Source of the DNA: Acidobacteriota bacterium
GTDB taxonomy: Bacteria > Acidobacteriota > Blastocatellia > Pyrinomonadales > Pyrinomonadaceae
NCBI GenBank assembly: GCA_025463125.1
Contig: JAOAPX010000136.1
Coordinates: forward strand, 21,171-85,170
Reading direction: 5' to 3'
Length of the DNA stretch: 64,000 nt
Within the stretch, counting starts at the first letter, position 1. Each line of letters opens with the position of its first letter. The position numbers and the translations under genes were made by a program. This document shows positions 46,828 through 56,119 of the stretch, piece after piece. Under the pieces are notes generated by a model that worked only from the letters and a program-made list of their open reading frames with translations, was not told where the DNA came from and did not search any database.

Positions 46828-49395
46828 TTATTTCATTTTCAGCATCGGATCGCCGAGCAGCGCCCAGGAAAGTCTGACGTCTCGCCCGGCATTAATCGTC
46901 GTTTTAGCATCATTTATCAAATCGCCGAGACGCGAGATATTTCCGGCGGCGATCTGGCTGTAAAAACGCGTTGCCATTATTTCCTGGATATCAGGCGTCG
47001 TTTTGCCGGTTGAAGACCACGCAGCCACCGCGCCGCCGCTGTTTGATTTAAGCAGCAGCTCGGACAAGCTGTCTTCGTCTGGCGAAATAAAATAACCGTT
47101 AAGACAGCTCAGCATCGAATAAACCGATAAATTATTCGCATTTGTTAATTGCGCCACGCTGGTTTTGCTGAAATAGCTTGAATGCGCCCAAACGCCGATG
47201 TTTCCGTGCCCGGAATAATTAATCAAAAACTTGCCGCTGTTCATTTCGTTGAGCAAAAGCGTCTGCGCATTGCCGCTTCCTCGATTAACGAAAGTTTTCG
47301 GCATCGATTCCGGCAGTTTAGCCGCGAGCCTGCGGCTTAATGCTTCGAAGTCATAACCGTCCGGCAGATCGCTGGCAAAAAGCGCGCCGCGCGATTGGGC
47401 GGTTGAAATATTGGATTCAAAGGTTTTAACTTTAGCCAGAGCATCGATTACGACTTGTCCGGTTCTTGCGGGAATTCTGCCGATGGCGATTTCCGCCAAA
47501 CCGTCGTCGTTAAAATCGGCTAAAGCGTCGTCGCTTCCGGTTTCTTCGTAAACCGTATCAATAAGCTTGGTCGGAACATAATTAAAATTGCCCAAACCTT
47601 TGTAATTACGTGAATCATACGATGAATCGCCGATCAAAAGAGCGTATTTCGGCGGAGTTTGCCAGTTATTCTTTGCGTATTGCAGAAAGCTTCGAATAGA
47701 CATCGAGCTCAAAACGCCGGAATTGAATTCATCGTATATATCTTCGACATCGACAACTTCAACCGTAATGCCCTGCGAGCGACGATATGACGCCCATATT
47801 TCAGCTTCGGTTAAAAAGTTTTTATGCGAAATTATAACCAGCTCGGCGTTATGAGCGGCGGTCGCGAGACTCGAAGGCGTGTTTGTCGTTATTGAAGCCG
47901 GAGTTAAAACCGCCGAGTTTTCGACCGCGTACATCACTCTGCCGCGATGCGCCGGAAGCGTCACGCCGAAACCGCCCGCGCTTTGCTGCGGTCTTAACCC
48001 GTTAATAATCACGGGGTTCTGCGAATCGGTCATATCGAAAACACGAATATTTGCCGAGGAAAAACCGGTCAGATTCGCCGCCTTGTAATTTTGCGTATAA
48101 AAAGCGAGTTCGTTTTGCTGAGCCGCGTAGCCGCGATTAAAGCTGACGCGAATGGATTCGAGCAGCGAAATTCCCATTACGCCCGTTAACTTTAAAGTGT
48201 TTGTTCCTTCGCGCAGCAATTGCGGCTGGATTCTATACTCTTTGCTCAAAGTCTGGAAACCGCTTCCGACAATCTGGTTAAGTTCCTGATCGTTCAGCAC
48301 AACCTTGATCTGATGCCCTGTCTGCGTTCCGCCTTGCAGGCTTAACTTAAATATCGCTTCCGCCGCGTTAAAATCGACCGCGCTTAAATTAAAGTTGATC
48401 GTTGCGCCGCTGTTGGTAATCGCTCTTCCAAAGAAATTTTCGTTTCCACCGTTTAATATCGAGTTGTGATAAACGGTTCGCTCTTTAAACACGAAAGACT
48501 GGTTATAGCTTCGCGTTAAGACCGTTCCGGCAAAAGAACGCAAAGTAGTCGATTTCATACGTTTACCGCTGCCCTGCCCGGCGACCAGATAGTAAAAACG
48601 CGTATCGCTTTCAGGCGTGTCGATTCCTCTGCCGTAAAACTCTATGTAATCGCCGTTTTCGCCGACGATGATCGATTGCTCGCTGCCGTTTGCAAACAAC
48701 TGCCATAAAGCGGGACTTACGCTTACGTCAAAACCAGCCGCTTGCAGTTCGGCGCGGGACACGCGGTATAAACCGTCTTTTTTAACGCCGATTTTTACGC
48801 CTTCCTGCCCGACGGCGAGCCGGTGCGCAAATTCATCCGCGACGGTTTCATATCCCGCGACTTCAGCCTGCAAATCTTTCGGCAGATTCAAATCGCTTTT
48901 CTCAATTTTTTGCTGCGAATTATTTCTGATTTTTGCGCCGAAAACGGAATCGCTTTTTAATGCGTCCGGCAAATTTTCCAACGGTTGCGGCAAAACTTCA
49001 TCGGAGACTCTTCTAAAGCTGTTCGTATCAACGCTTTCTATTACATAAACCGAATCCGAATCGCCGCCGTCATCGTAAAAACTATAAGTTTTACCGATTG
49101 CCTTTTCTTCGCCGGTTTGCAGGTAGGCGCCGCCGACAATTGAAGAATTAACCGAAACTTTTTCGCTGCCGGATACGCGGTAGATGTAAAATCCGAAATT
49201 ATTTGTTTCGTATTCGGTCTGCCATTGCAGGTAAACGCCTCGCCCGTCTGAGAAAGCATTTATGTACTGGTATTTTAATGAGGATTTTCGTGTCTTCGCA
49301 GTTTCCTTAAACGACTTTGATTTTTGAGCTTGTACTGATGAATTTATCAAAAAAGATAAAATGACAAAACAAAACATTATCATCAATTTTTTCAT
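46828..49395 (-). CDS. Peptidase C25 (gingipain-like) family secreted protein
   Basis: YALLIGDSSYDSRNYKGLGNFNYVPTKLIDT; FLINYSGHGNIGVWAHSSYF (His); SVYSMLSCLNGYF (Cys); signal peptide. Confidence 0.85.
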   Translation of the reverse strand: MKKLMIMFCFVILSFLINSSVQAQKSKSFKETAKTRKSSLKYQYINAFSDGRGVYLQWQTEYETNNFGFYIYRVSGSEKVSVNSSIVGGAYLQTGEEKAIGKTYSFYDDGGDSDSVYVIESVDTNSFRRVSDEVLPQPLENLPDALKSDSVFGAKIRNNSQQKIEKSDLNLPKDLQAEVAGYETVADEFAHRLAVGQEGVKIGVKKDGLYRVSRAELQAAGFDVSVSPALWQLFANGSEQSIIVGENGDYIEFYGRGIDTPESDTRFYYLVAGQGSGKRMKSTTLRSFAGTVLTRSYNQSFVFKERTVYHNSILNGGNENFFGRAITNSGATINFNLSAVDFNAAEAIFKLSLQGGTQTGHQIKVVLNDQELNQIVGSGFQTLSKEYRIQPQLLREGTNTLKLTGVMGISLLESIRVSFNRGYAAQQNELAFYTQNYKAANLTGFSSANIRVFDMTDSQNPVIINGLRPQQSAGGFGVTLPAHRGRVMYAVENSAVLTPASITTNTPSSLATAAHNAELVIISHKNFLTEAEIWASYRRSQGITVEVVDVEDIYDEFNSGVLSSMSIRSFLQYAKNNWQTPPKYALLIGDSSYDSRNYKGLGNFNYVPTKLIDTVYEETGSDDALADFNDDGLAEIAIGRIPARTGQVVIDALAKVKTFESNISTAQSRGALFASDLPDGYDFEALSRRLAAKLPESMPKTFVNRGSGNAQTLLLNEMNSGKFLINYSGHGNIGVWAHSSYFSKTSVAQLTNANNLSVYSMLSCLNGYFISPDEDSLSELLLKSNSGGAVAAWSSTGKTTPDIQEIMATRFYSQIAAGNISRLGDLINDAKTTINAGRDVRLSWALLGDPMLKMK

Positions 49396-49743
49396 ATTTT
49401 AGAACTACTCCCTTTTTTCAGCGCGTGCAGGCAAAAAAATTGCTTCCGGTGAAGATTACTTATTTTAATATCTTGCTAATTTATAACATTTTACGGCAAA
49501 AGCCAATTTTTTTTTGCGTGGAAATAAACACTTAATGGTGGCACTTTTTCAGTTATTTTTAATTTATTTCAAATTAAAGTGAGCCGCGCGTTAAATCTTA
49601 GATGCCGGAGATTGTCAATGCTTGCATAAATATTGAATATAATGGTCGCGAAACATCAATATTTAGACATTTAATTGTTTTTGAATTTATAATAGTGAAA
49701 AGTTTCTATTATCAAACGAATTAAATCTTGTTAAGGTTTCAAT

Positions 49744-51471
49744 ATGTCCACGAAAAAACTCGGAACTTATTTTGTTTTAATTGCATTTCTTTCTTCTTTC
49801 CTGCCGGCTAATATAAAAGTTTCAGCCGCTTGGCGCGAACCCGTGCGGGCGCGGAAAGCGATTGTCGCGTCGCAGCACGAACTGGCTTCAAAAATCGGCG
49901 CCGATATTATGAAGCGCGGCGGAAACGCTGTGGATGCGGCGATTGCCGTCGGTTTGGCGCTTGCCGTCGTTTACCCGGAAGCCGGAAATTTAGGCGGCGG
50001 CGGATTTATGCTGATTCGCTTTAAAGACGGCAAAACCACCGCGATCGATTACCGCGAAATGGCTCCGGCTGCCGCAACGCGCGACATCTTCGTTGATAAA
50101 TCCGGAAACCTGATCAAAGGCGAAGGCGGCTCGACGATCGGCTATCGCGCTTCCGGCGTTCCCGGAACGCCCGCCGGGTTCGATTACGCTTTCAAAAAAT
50201 ACGGTTCCGGCAAAATAAAATGGGCGGATTTAGTTGATCCCGCGCACAAACTGGCGCTGAACGGCTACCGCCTTTCATACAGGCTCGCAAATCTTTTCAA
50301 ATCGTATAAAAACAATCTCGAAAAATACGCCGACAGTAAAAAGATTTTCTTAAATAACGGGAATTTTCACGAAGAAGGCGCGCTCTTTAAACAGCCGGAA
50401 CTTGCGGCGACGCTCGCCCGCATGCAGAAACAAGGCGCGAAAGAATTCTACGAGGGCAAAACCGCCGAACTGATCGCCGCCGATATGAAAGTTAATAAAG
50501 GCTTGATTACGCTCGAAGATTTGAAAAACTACGAGCCGAAAGAAAGAACTCCTTTGCGCGGAACCTATCGCGGGCACGAAATAATTTCCATGCCGCCGCC
50601 GAGCTCGGGCGGAATAGTTCTGCTTCAGGTTTTGAATATGCTCGAAGCTTACGATATTCGAAAAATGGGCTACAATTCGGCGGAAAAATATCACATTTTA
50701 GCCGAAACCCTGCGGCGATCTTTCGCAGACCGCGCCGAATATATGGCTGACCCGGATTTTGCGGACGTTCCGGTCGCGCAGTTAATCGACAAAAGTTATG
50801 CCGCAAGGCGCCGCGAATCGATAAAAAACAATAAAGCGTCTTCGAGCAAAGAAATCGGATACGGCAAACCGCTCGGCAAAGAATCGATGGACACGACGCA
50901 TTATACCGTCGTTGACGCTGAAGGCACCGTCGTTTCAAACACTTATACGATCAATGATTTGTACGGCTCGGCAGTGACGGCGAAAGGCACGGGCGTTTTG
51001 TTAAACGATGAAATGGACGATTTCGCGGCTCGCCCGGGCACGCCGAATTTATTCGGTTTGATTCAGGGAGAACGCAACAAAGTCGAACCGCGAAAACGCC
51101 CGCTTTCTTCGATGACCCCGACGATCGTTTTACGAAAAGACGGCTCGCCCTGGTTTGCCGTCGGCGCGCGCGGCGGACCACGCATTATCACGGCTGTTCT
51201 GCAAACGGTGATAAATATGATCGACCACGATATGCATATCCAGGCGGCAATCGACGCTCCGCGCATACATCATCAATGGTTTCCGGACGAAATTATTCAG
51301 GAGCCTTTCGGTTTATCGCCTGACACAAGAAACATACTGGAAAAATTCGGACACAATTTCGCCGCCAGACCGGTAAACATCGCATCGGCGACCGGAATCG
51401 AGATTGACGAAAAAGGCGTTCGGCTCGGTGCGATCGACTCGCGCAGCGACGGCGAAGCGATCGGATATTAA
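49744..51471 (+). CDS. ggt: Gamma-glutamyltranspeptidase
   Basis: ASKIGADIMKRGGNAVDAAIAVGLALAVVYPEAGNLGGGGFMLIRFKDGKTTAIDYREMAP; DTTHYTVVDAEGTVVSNTYTIN (nucleophile Thr); GARGGPRIITAVLQTVIN. Confidence 0.96.
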   Translation: MSTKKLGTYFVLIAFLSSFLPANIKVSAAWREPVRARKAIVASQHELASKIGADIMKRGGNAVDAAIAVGLALAVVYPEAGNLGGGGFMLIRFKDGKTTAIDYREMAPAAATRDIFVDKSGNLIKGEGGSTIGYRASGVPGTPAGFDYAFKKYGSGKIKWADLVDPAHKLALNGYRLSYRLANLFKSYKNNLEKYADSKKIFLNNGNFHEEGALFKQPELAATLARMQKQGAKEFYEGKTAELIAADMKVNKGLITLEDLKNYEPKERTPLRGTYRGHEIISMPPPSSGGIVLLQVLNMLEAYDIRKMGYNSAEKYHILAETLRRSFADRAEYMADPDFADVPVAQLIDKSYAARRRESIKNNKASSSKEIGYGKPLGKESMDTTHYTVVDAEGTVVSNTYTINDLYGSAVTAKGTGVLLNDEMDDFAARPGTPNLFGLIQGERNKVEPRKRPLSSMTPTIVLRKDGSPWFAVGARGGPRIITAVLQTVINMIDHDMHIQAAIDAPRIHHQWFPDEIIQEPFGLSPDTRNILEKFGHNFAARPVNIASATGIEIDEKGVRLGAIDSRSDGEAIGY

Positions 51472-51490
51472 CCAAAAAACTTAAAAAGCC

Positions 51491-51557
51491 AAAAAAAAGA
51501 AATAAGAAGAAAAGCCTGGTATTCCAACACTTTTCTTGCCTCTCATTTCTTTTTTTT
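51491..51557. repeat. A/T-rich imperfect palindrome between convergent genes
   Basis: aaaaaaaagaaataagaagaaaag (51491-51514) versus cttttcttgcctctcatttctttttttt (about 51530-51557). Confidence 0.65.
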
Positions 51558-51589
51558 GTTTATTTTTGTTTATTTTTGCTTCTTTTTGC

Positions 51590-52141
51590 TTATTCTTCTT
51601 TTTGCAGAAGCTTGGTCGTATGATCGGTGACGGTTGTATGGGTTAAATCGTTTGTGTCACGCCAGTTCCCTTCCGACGGCGGAACGTAGGCTGTTGTCGG
51701 GATCGTTTGCTGCGGCGGCAGTGCGTTTGATTGCTGATTTTTGTTTAGAAAACTCTGCGTTTTCGCCAAAACGTTTTGTTCGAGCGTTGCTTCGCCCGGG
51801 TTCGCCGATTCAAACATTAAGGCGTAAGCCATTCGCAGAAGCCCGCCGACAGTCAGTAAAATCGCGGCTATCGCAACAATAAAAGGTTCCTGGACTCCAG
51901 CCATAACCGTCAATATAGCCAGTAGCGGAATAACCAGAAATGACAAAAGAAAGATAAACAAACCCTGTCTTAAACCTTTTTTCCGCGGCGAAATCGTTTG
52001 CGAAGCAGTCGTTTGAATCGAATTCGGCGAGATGCCGCCGTTTAATAAAAGTTCCGCAACTCCTGTGAGCGGAAATCCGCACCTCGAGCAAAATCGGGTT
52101 TGCGCGCTTACCTGTTCCTGTCCACATTGCGGGCAATGCAT
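51590..52141 (-). CDS. Zinc-ribbon membrane protein, paralogue 1
   Basis: MHCPQCGQEQVSAQTRFCSRCGFPLTGVAELLLNGG; two hydrophobic segments; C-terminus THTTVTDHTTKLLQKEE. Track ORF begins upstream at 52243. Confidence 0.8.
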   Translation of the reverse strand: MHCPQCGQEQVSAQTRFCSRCGFPLTGVAELLLNGGISPNSIQTTASQTISPRKKGLRQGLFIFLLSFLVIPLLAILTVMAGVQEPFIVAIAAILLTVGGLLRMAYALMFESANPGEATLEQNVLAKTQSFLNKNQQSNALPPQQTIPTTAYVPPSEGNWRDTNDLTHTTVTDHTTKLLQKEE

Positions 52142-52158
52142 TTCATTTCTCCTTGTTT

Positions 52159-52704
52159 TTATTCGTCCTTGGTTAAAAGTTTCGTCGTTCCTTCGGTAAC
52201 GCTTTCCGGTCCGGCAAATTCTCCTGTATTCGGCGCGCGCCACTTTTGGGCGGGCGGAATATAACTTTCAACCGGGTGGCTCGGCTGCGGCAAAGCCGTC
52301 TGCGGCGCTTTCGCTCCGACAAACTGCTGCGCTGCGTGATTATCGGCGGCGGGCAGCGATGGCTGATACTGCGGGCTTACGCTCTTTTCTAAAAACATCC
52401 ACGAAAAAAGCATTATTAAAATACCGCCCATAGTACCCAAAACCGCGCAGAAGCCCGCCAGTTTATCGGCTCCTATAACTCCGAAAAGCGAAGTTAACAA
52501 AAGTGTGCCGATTAAAAACCAAGACAGTCCGATCTTCATGCCTGTTTTCCGGCTCGGCAATATTCCTTTTTTTTTGGATTCAAGCTGCGGCAGATAGCCG
52601 CCGTGAGCGAGCAGTTCGGAAACGACCACGAGCGGAAAGCCGCAGCTCGAACAGTATTTTGTTTCCCCGGAAAGTTGCTGCCGGCTGCAACGAGGACAGT
52701 ACAT
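52159..52704 (-). CDS. Zinc-ribbon membrane protein, paralogue 2
   Basis: MYCPRCSRQQLSGETKYCSSCGFPLVVVSELLAHGG; two hydrophobic segments; C-terminus GPESVTEGTTKLLTKDE. Confidence 0.8.
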   Translation of the reverse strand: MYCPRCSRQQLSGETKYCSSCGFPLVVVSELLAHGGYLPQLESKKKGILPSRKTGMKIGLSWFLIGTLLLTSLFGVIGADKLAGFCAVLGTMGGILIMLFSWMFLEKSVSPQYQPSLPAADNHAAQQFVGAKAPQTALPQPSHPVESYIPPAQKWRAPNTGEFAGPESVTEGTTKLLTKDE

Positions 52705-52802
52705 AATTTTGCTCCATTTGCCGGAAAAAATCCGTAAGATTCAAGGCTAAACGAATTTTCACACGAAAAAGTTCTATATGCAAAATCTTTTCGCCCGCCG
52801 CG

Positions 52803-53279
52803 TTAAACGCGCGTCGGTTTGTCAGCCGAAAGCATCTGGCGCACGGCGAACGCCCGACCCTGAAAATGCTCGGCGCGGGCGATGGTTTCGAGCAGAATTT
52901 CGGCGATCGATTTGAGCTGATCGGGCGCGGGCAGCTCGCGTCTCAAGTCTTCGTCGGAAGTAAAAAAAGCGAATCCTTTACGCCGCGTTTCATCAACTTC
53001 CGCAAGATATTCCAGCATTTTTTCGACAGTCGAAAGTTCTTCGGGCAGAGTCCACTCGAACGGGTCGTCCCAGAGCCGCGTCGTGATGCCGCCGAACGTC
53101 TGCTCGATCGCCGCGGCTGAGCGCAGAATGTATTCCCCGCACGAAAACATCGCGAAACTGTTTTCAAGCTCGCGCGGTTTTAAGAAAAGTTTTTCGTCCG
53201 GTATCTCTTGCACGAATTTTTTGGTGCGCTCGTGTAGTTTTTCAAACTGGTTCTCGAAAATTTCGATTAACGTTTTCAT
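52803..53279 (-). CDS. DinB-like / hypothetical helical-bundle protein
   Basis: MKTLIEIFENQFEKLHERTKKFVQEIPDEKLFLKP ... IAEILLETIARAEHFQGRAFAVRQML; start taken at internal Met. Confidence 0.6.
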   Translation of the reverse strand: MKTLIEIFENQFEKLHERTKKFVQEIPDEKLFLKPRELENSFAMFSCGEYILRSAAAIEQTFGGITTRLWDDPFEWTLPEELSTVEKMLEYLAEVDETRRKGFAFFTSDEDLRRELPAPDQLKSIAEILLETIARAEHFQGRAFAVRQMLSADKPTRV

Positions 53280-53321
53280 AAAAAAAGAGTAGCCCATTTT
53301 ATCGCGCCGCTCTTATAAAAC

Positions 53322-53368
53322 AAAAATGAAGGATAAATATAAATGCTGCAAATTTATCCTTCATTTTT
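53322..53368. terminator. Bidirectional intrinsic terminator
   Basis: AAAAATGAAGGATAAAT (53322-53338) perfectly complementary to ATTTATCCTTCATTTTT (53352-53368). Confidence 0.85.
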
Positions 53369-53402
53369 TAATACATTCTTTAATTGTAAAATCCGCCTGT
53401 TA

Positions 53403-53774
53403 TTATTTACCTCGATAACGCCGGTCCTGTTCGTATATGCCGAGACCGTAATTTTTGCCGTTGTAGCTCAGACCGTTTTGCAGTCTGCCTTTAACGCCGA
53501 TTTCCACGCCCTTTGTCGGAACGCTGTTTTCCGTAAAGACCCAGATCGAGCCGGTTCCGTCATCGACCTTGTAAACGCCGCCGCGAATATTCGTCAGCGG
53601 AACACTGATCCCGTAACTGTCTTTGACCACTCCCGCAACGGCGACTTCTTTATTCAGGTATCTCGACGTGTTCGATTCAAGGTCGGCGATGCTTTTTCTT
53701 TCCGGACAAGCCGCCGCAAAAGCGACCGTCATTAATATTAAACTCAACCAGATCAACTTTGTTCGGTTTCTCAT
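53403..53774 (-). CDS. Small OB-fold-like lipoprotein
   Basis: VAFAAACPERKS lipobox; YLNKEVAVAGVVKDSYGISVPLTNIRGGVYKVDDGTGSIWVFTENSVPTKGVEIGVKGRLQ resembles bacterial OB-fold nucleic-acid-binding-like lipoproteins. Confidence 0.65.
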   Translation of the reverse strand: MRNRTKLIWLSLILMTVAFAAACPERKSIADLESNTSRYLNKEVAVAGVVKDSYGISVPLTNIRGGVYKVDDGTGSIWVFTENSVPTKGVEIGVKGRLQNGLSYNGKNYGLGIYEQDRRYRGK

Positions 53775-53924
53775 TTTTTCTCCTCTTAAACTTTGATTGA
53801 AAATTACGGGAGAGCCGTTTATTCACTGTTACAGATTCATTTCTACAATAAAAGTTTGCCATATTTATTTATATCTGCGATGCTTTTACCGTTCTTTTTA
53901 ATCCACACGATTTTTTTTTTTGCG

Positions 53925-55076
53925 ATGACGACGCCGACCTCTAATGTCTCGACCGAAAATTTCCTGTTTTCATCCAGTATCGCGGCTGACGTCTGGCATC
54001 CGAAGAAAGATGCCAGAGCCTACGAATGGTGGTATTTCGACGCGCTTTCCGACGACGGGAAAGAAGCGATCGTCATCATCTTTCTTGATAATTTTATCTT
54101 TTCGCCGCGTTACAATAAACGCGAACAAAACGAATCGGCTTCCGGTTACGCAAAAAACCTCAAACAAAAGGTTCGCCGAACGCTTTTCAGCGATAAATCC
54201 GGAGCGGCGGCGAAAGAAAGATTTCCCGCCGTCGCTTTTGTTTATTACCGCGACGGCAAACCAATTTACCGCGCCATCAACGAATTTAAGGAAAAAGATT
54301 TCTCCGCCAGCACAGAAAAGCCCGAATGCACGATCGGCGATTGTTCGTTCACATACGAAACGGCACCTTACGGTTCAGGTTACATGCTTTCGATCAACGC
54401 CGTTTTAAGCGGCGGGCGAAGGCTTGCAGCGCATTTCGAATGGCTTTCGATCGAAGCGGATTTTGCGGCGGAAAGATGTCCGGCGACGGAAAACTCGCAT
54501 TGCTGGAATATGGTCGCGCCGCGCTCGGACGTTTCGGGCAAGATCAGCGTTTCCGACAAAAAAGGCTTGTCGCTCGACGTCAGGCATTTTCGCGGAACCG
54601 GTTACCACGATCATAATCTGGATAACCGCTGGCTGCCCGACGCCGTGCGCGACTGGCATTGGGGCAGAGTTCATTTCGCCGATTCGACCGCAGTCTTTTA
54701 TCGCTATTGCGAAACAGCGAAACAACCGACGACAAAACTGCTCGTCATCAACGAGGGCGAGCTGCGCGAACGCGACGCGGTTTACGAAGAATCCGGTTTC
54801 GCCCGCGATAAGTTCGGCATAAGCTACCCGACCGAGATGCGCTTCGCTTCTGAAGACGATCTGCGTCTCGACGTGCGGCACCAAAAGATCATCGATTCGA
54901 GTTTTTTCTACTTGAGATTTATGAGCGAAATGACCTTGACGATAGGCGGCGGCAAATCGAAAGCGACTCTGGGCATTACGGAATATCTCGCGCCGAAAGC
55001 TTTGAAGCTTCGCTGGCTCAACTGGCTGATAAATATGCGCATCGGTCGCAACGGCAAAGGCTCTTTTCTTCCGTAA
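53925..55076 (+). CDS. CrtC-like carotenoid 1,2-hydratase / hydroxyneurosporene synthase family protein
   Basis: VWHPKKDARAYEWWYFDALSDDGKEAIVIIFLDNFIFSP; FRGTGYHDHNLDNRWLPDAVRDWHWGRVHF. Track ORF starts at 53793. Confidence 0.78.
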   Translation: MTTPTSNVSTENFLFSSSIAADVWHPKKDARAYEWWYFDALSDDGKEAIVIIFLDNFIFSPRYNKREQNESASGYAKNLKQKVRRTLFSDKSGAAAKERFPAVAFVYYRDGKPIYRAINEFKEKDFSASTEKPECTIGDCSFTYETAPYGSGYMLSINAVLSGGRRLAAHFEWLSIEADFAAERCPATENSHCWNMVAPRSDVSGKISVSDKKGLSLDVRHFRGTGYHDHNLDNRWLPDAVRDWHWGRVHFADSTAVFYRYCETAKQPTTKLLVINEGELRERDAVYEESGFARDKFGISYPTEMRFASEDDLRLDVRHQKIIDSSFFYLRFMSEMTLTIGGGKSKATLGITEYLAPKALKLRWLNWLINMRIGRNGKGSFLP

Positions 55077-55115
55077 GCCCTGCGCCGCTTTATCCTTTGA
55101 CGGGAAAAACATAAT

Positions 55116-55253
55116 CAGCCGCGGATAAACGCAGAAAACGCGGATAAGAAAAGTGAAAAGCTAATAATAAAAAGTGAAAAGTAAATTTTTTCGTTTTTAG
55201 TTATCAGTTTTTCACTGGTTTTAATCCGCGTCGCCCGCGTTTATTCGCGGCTG
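55116..55253. repeat. Long intergenic imperfect palindrome
   Basis: CAGCCGCGGATAAACGC (55116-55132) versus GCGTTTATTCGCGGCTG (55237-55253), one G-T-type mismatch; inner acgcggat / atccgcgt and gtgaaaag / tttttcac segments also pair. Confidence 0.85.
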
Positions 55254-55285
55254 TATATCCTTCGATTTTCTTTGTGCCTGGAATC

Positions 55286-55903
55286 TTAGCGGCGGTTAAT
55301 ATAATTCATCGCCATCGAAGCGATATCGTCCATCGAAGAGCCGTCGCCGTCGCGGTCAAAAAGGTTGCCGAGAAGTCCGCCCTGCGGCGAGTTTTGAATT
55401 TGCTGCTGCTGTTCGCCGAGATAACCGGAAAGACCGCCGGGATCGAGATGCTCTTCCTGTTTGCGGCGTCCGAGATAACCCATCACGATTGGCGCGAGAA
55501 ACATTAATATCTGCGAGATTTGCCCGATGTCGAGACTGCTGTTTTTGCTGATTTGCTGCGCGACCTGTCCCTGATTGTTTCCGAAAATATGTCCGAGAAT
55601 GCCGCCCGCGTTCGCCTGTTTCGGCACCTGCTGGCTCGGTGCGCCGCTCCCGCCGAAAATCATATCGCCCAAACCGCCGAGATTGTTTAAAATGCTGCCG
55701 TTGTGGTCTTGTTCGAGCGCGCGGTCGAGCGATTGCGCGCCTTCCGGCGTCGAGGCGTTTTTTGCCAAGCCGTTGATTAAAACCGGAAGCGCCAGCTGAA
55801 TCGCCGAATTAACCGATGAATGATCCGCGCCGACGTTGCGGCTGATCTGTTCGACGGCTTCAGATCCTTTTTCCTGTCCGAGTAAATCCTGTAAAGAAAA
55901 CAT
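55286..55903 (-). CDS. DUF937-family protein
   Basis: MFSLQDLLGQEKGSEAVEQISRNVGADHSSVNSAIQLALPVLINGLAKNASTPEGAQSLDRALEQDHNGSIL; Gly/Gln-rich C-terminus. Confidence 0.85.
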   Translation of the reverse strand: MFSLQDLLGQEKGSEAVEQISRNVGADHSSVNSAIQLALPVLINGLAKNASTPEGAQSLDRALEQDHNGSILNNLGGLGDMIFGGSGAPSQQVPKQANAGGILGHIFGNNQGQVAQQISKNSSLDIGQISQILMFLAPIVMGYLGRRKQEEHLDPGGLSGYLGEQQQQIQNSPQGGLLGNLFDRDGDGSSMDDIASMAMNYINRR

Positions 55904-56119
55904 AATTTTATCCTTCCCTGTGTCTATATTTATAAAATTCTTTTTATATCGACATAATAACAAATTACCGTCCCGCTGCCTAAATTCTATTAAAATGCAA
56001 AACGGTTTGCATCATGGAACTTGAGCGCTCAAAGCACTTTAAAAACGCGCCGGCAGCTTTGTTTAAATCTTGATTTGTCGTTTCGTTTAGCTTTATTGTA
56101 ATTTTGAAACCGAACATCA

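Noticed and set aside
54405-55112. 235-aa minus-strand ORF
   Set aside because: Fully antisense to the CrtC-like gene; composition typical of shadow ORFs.
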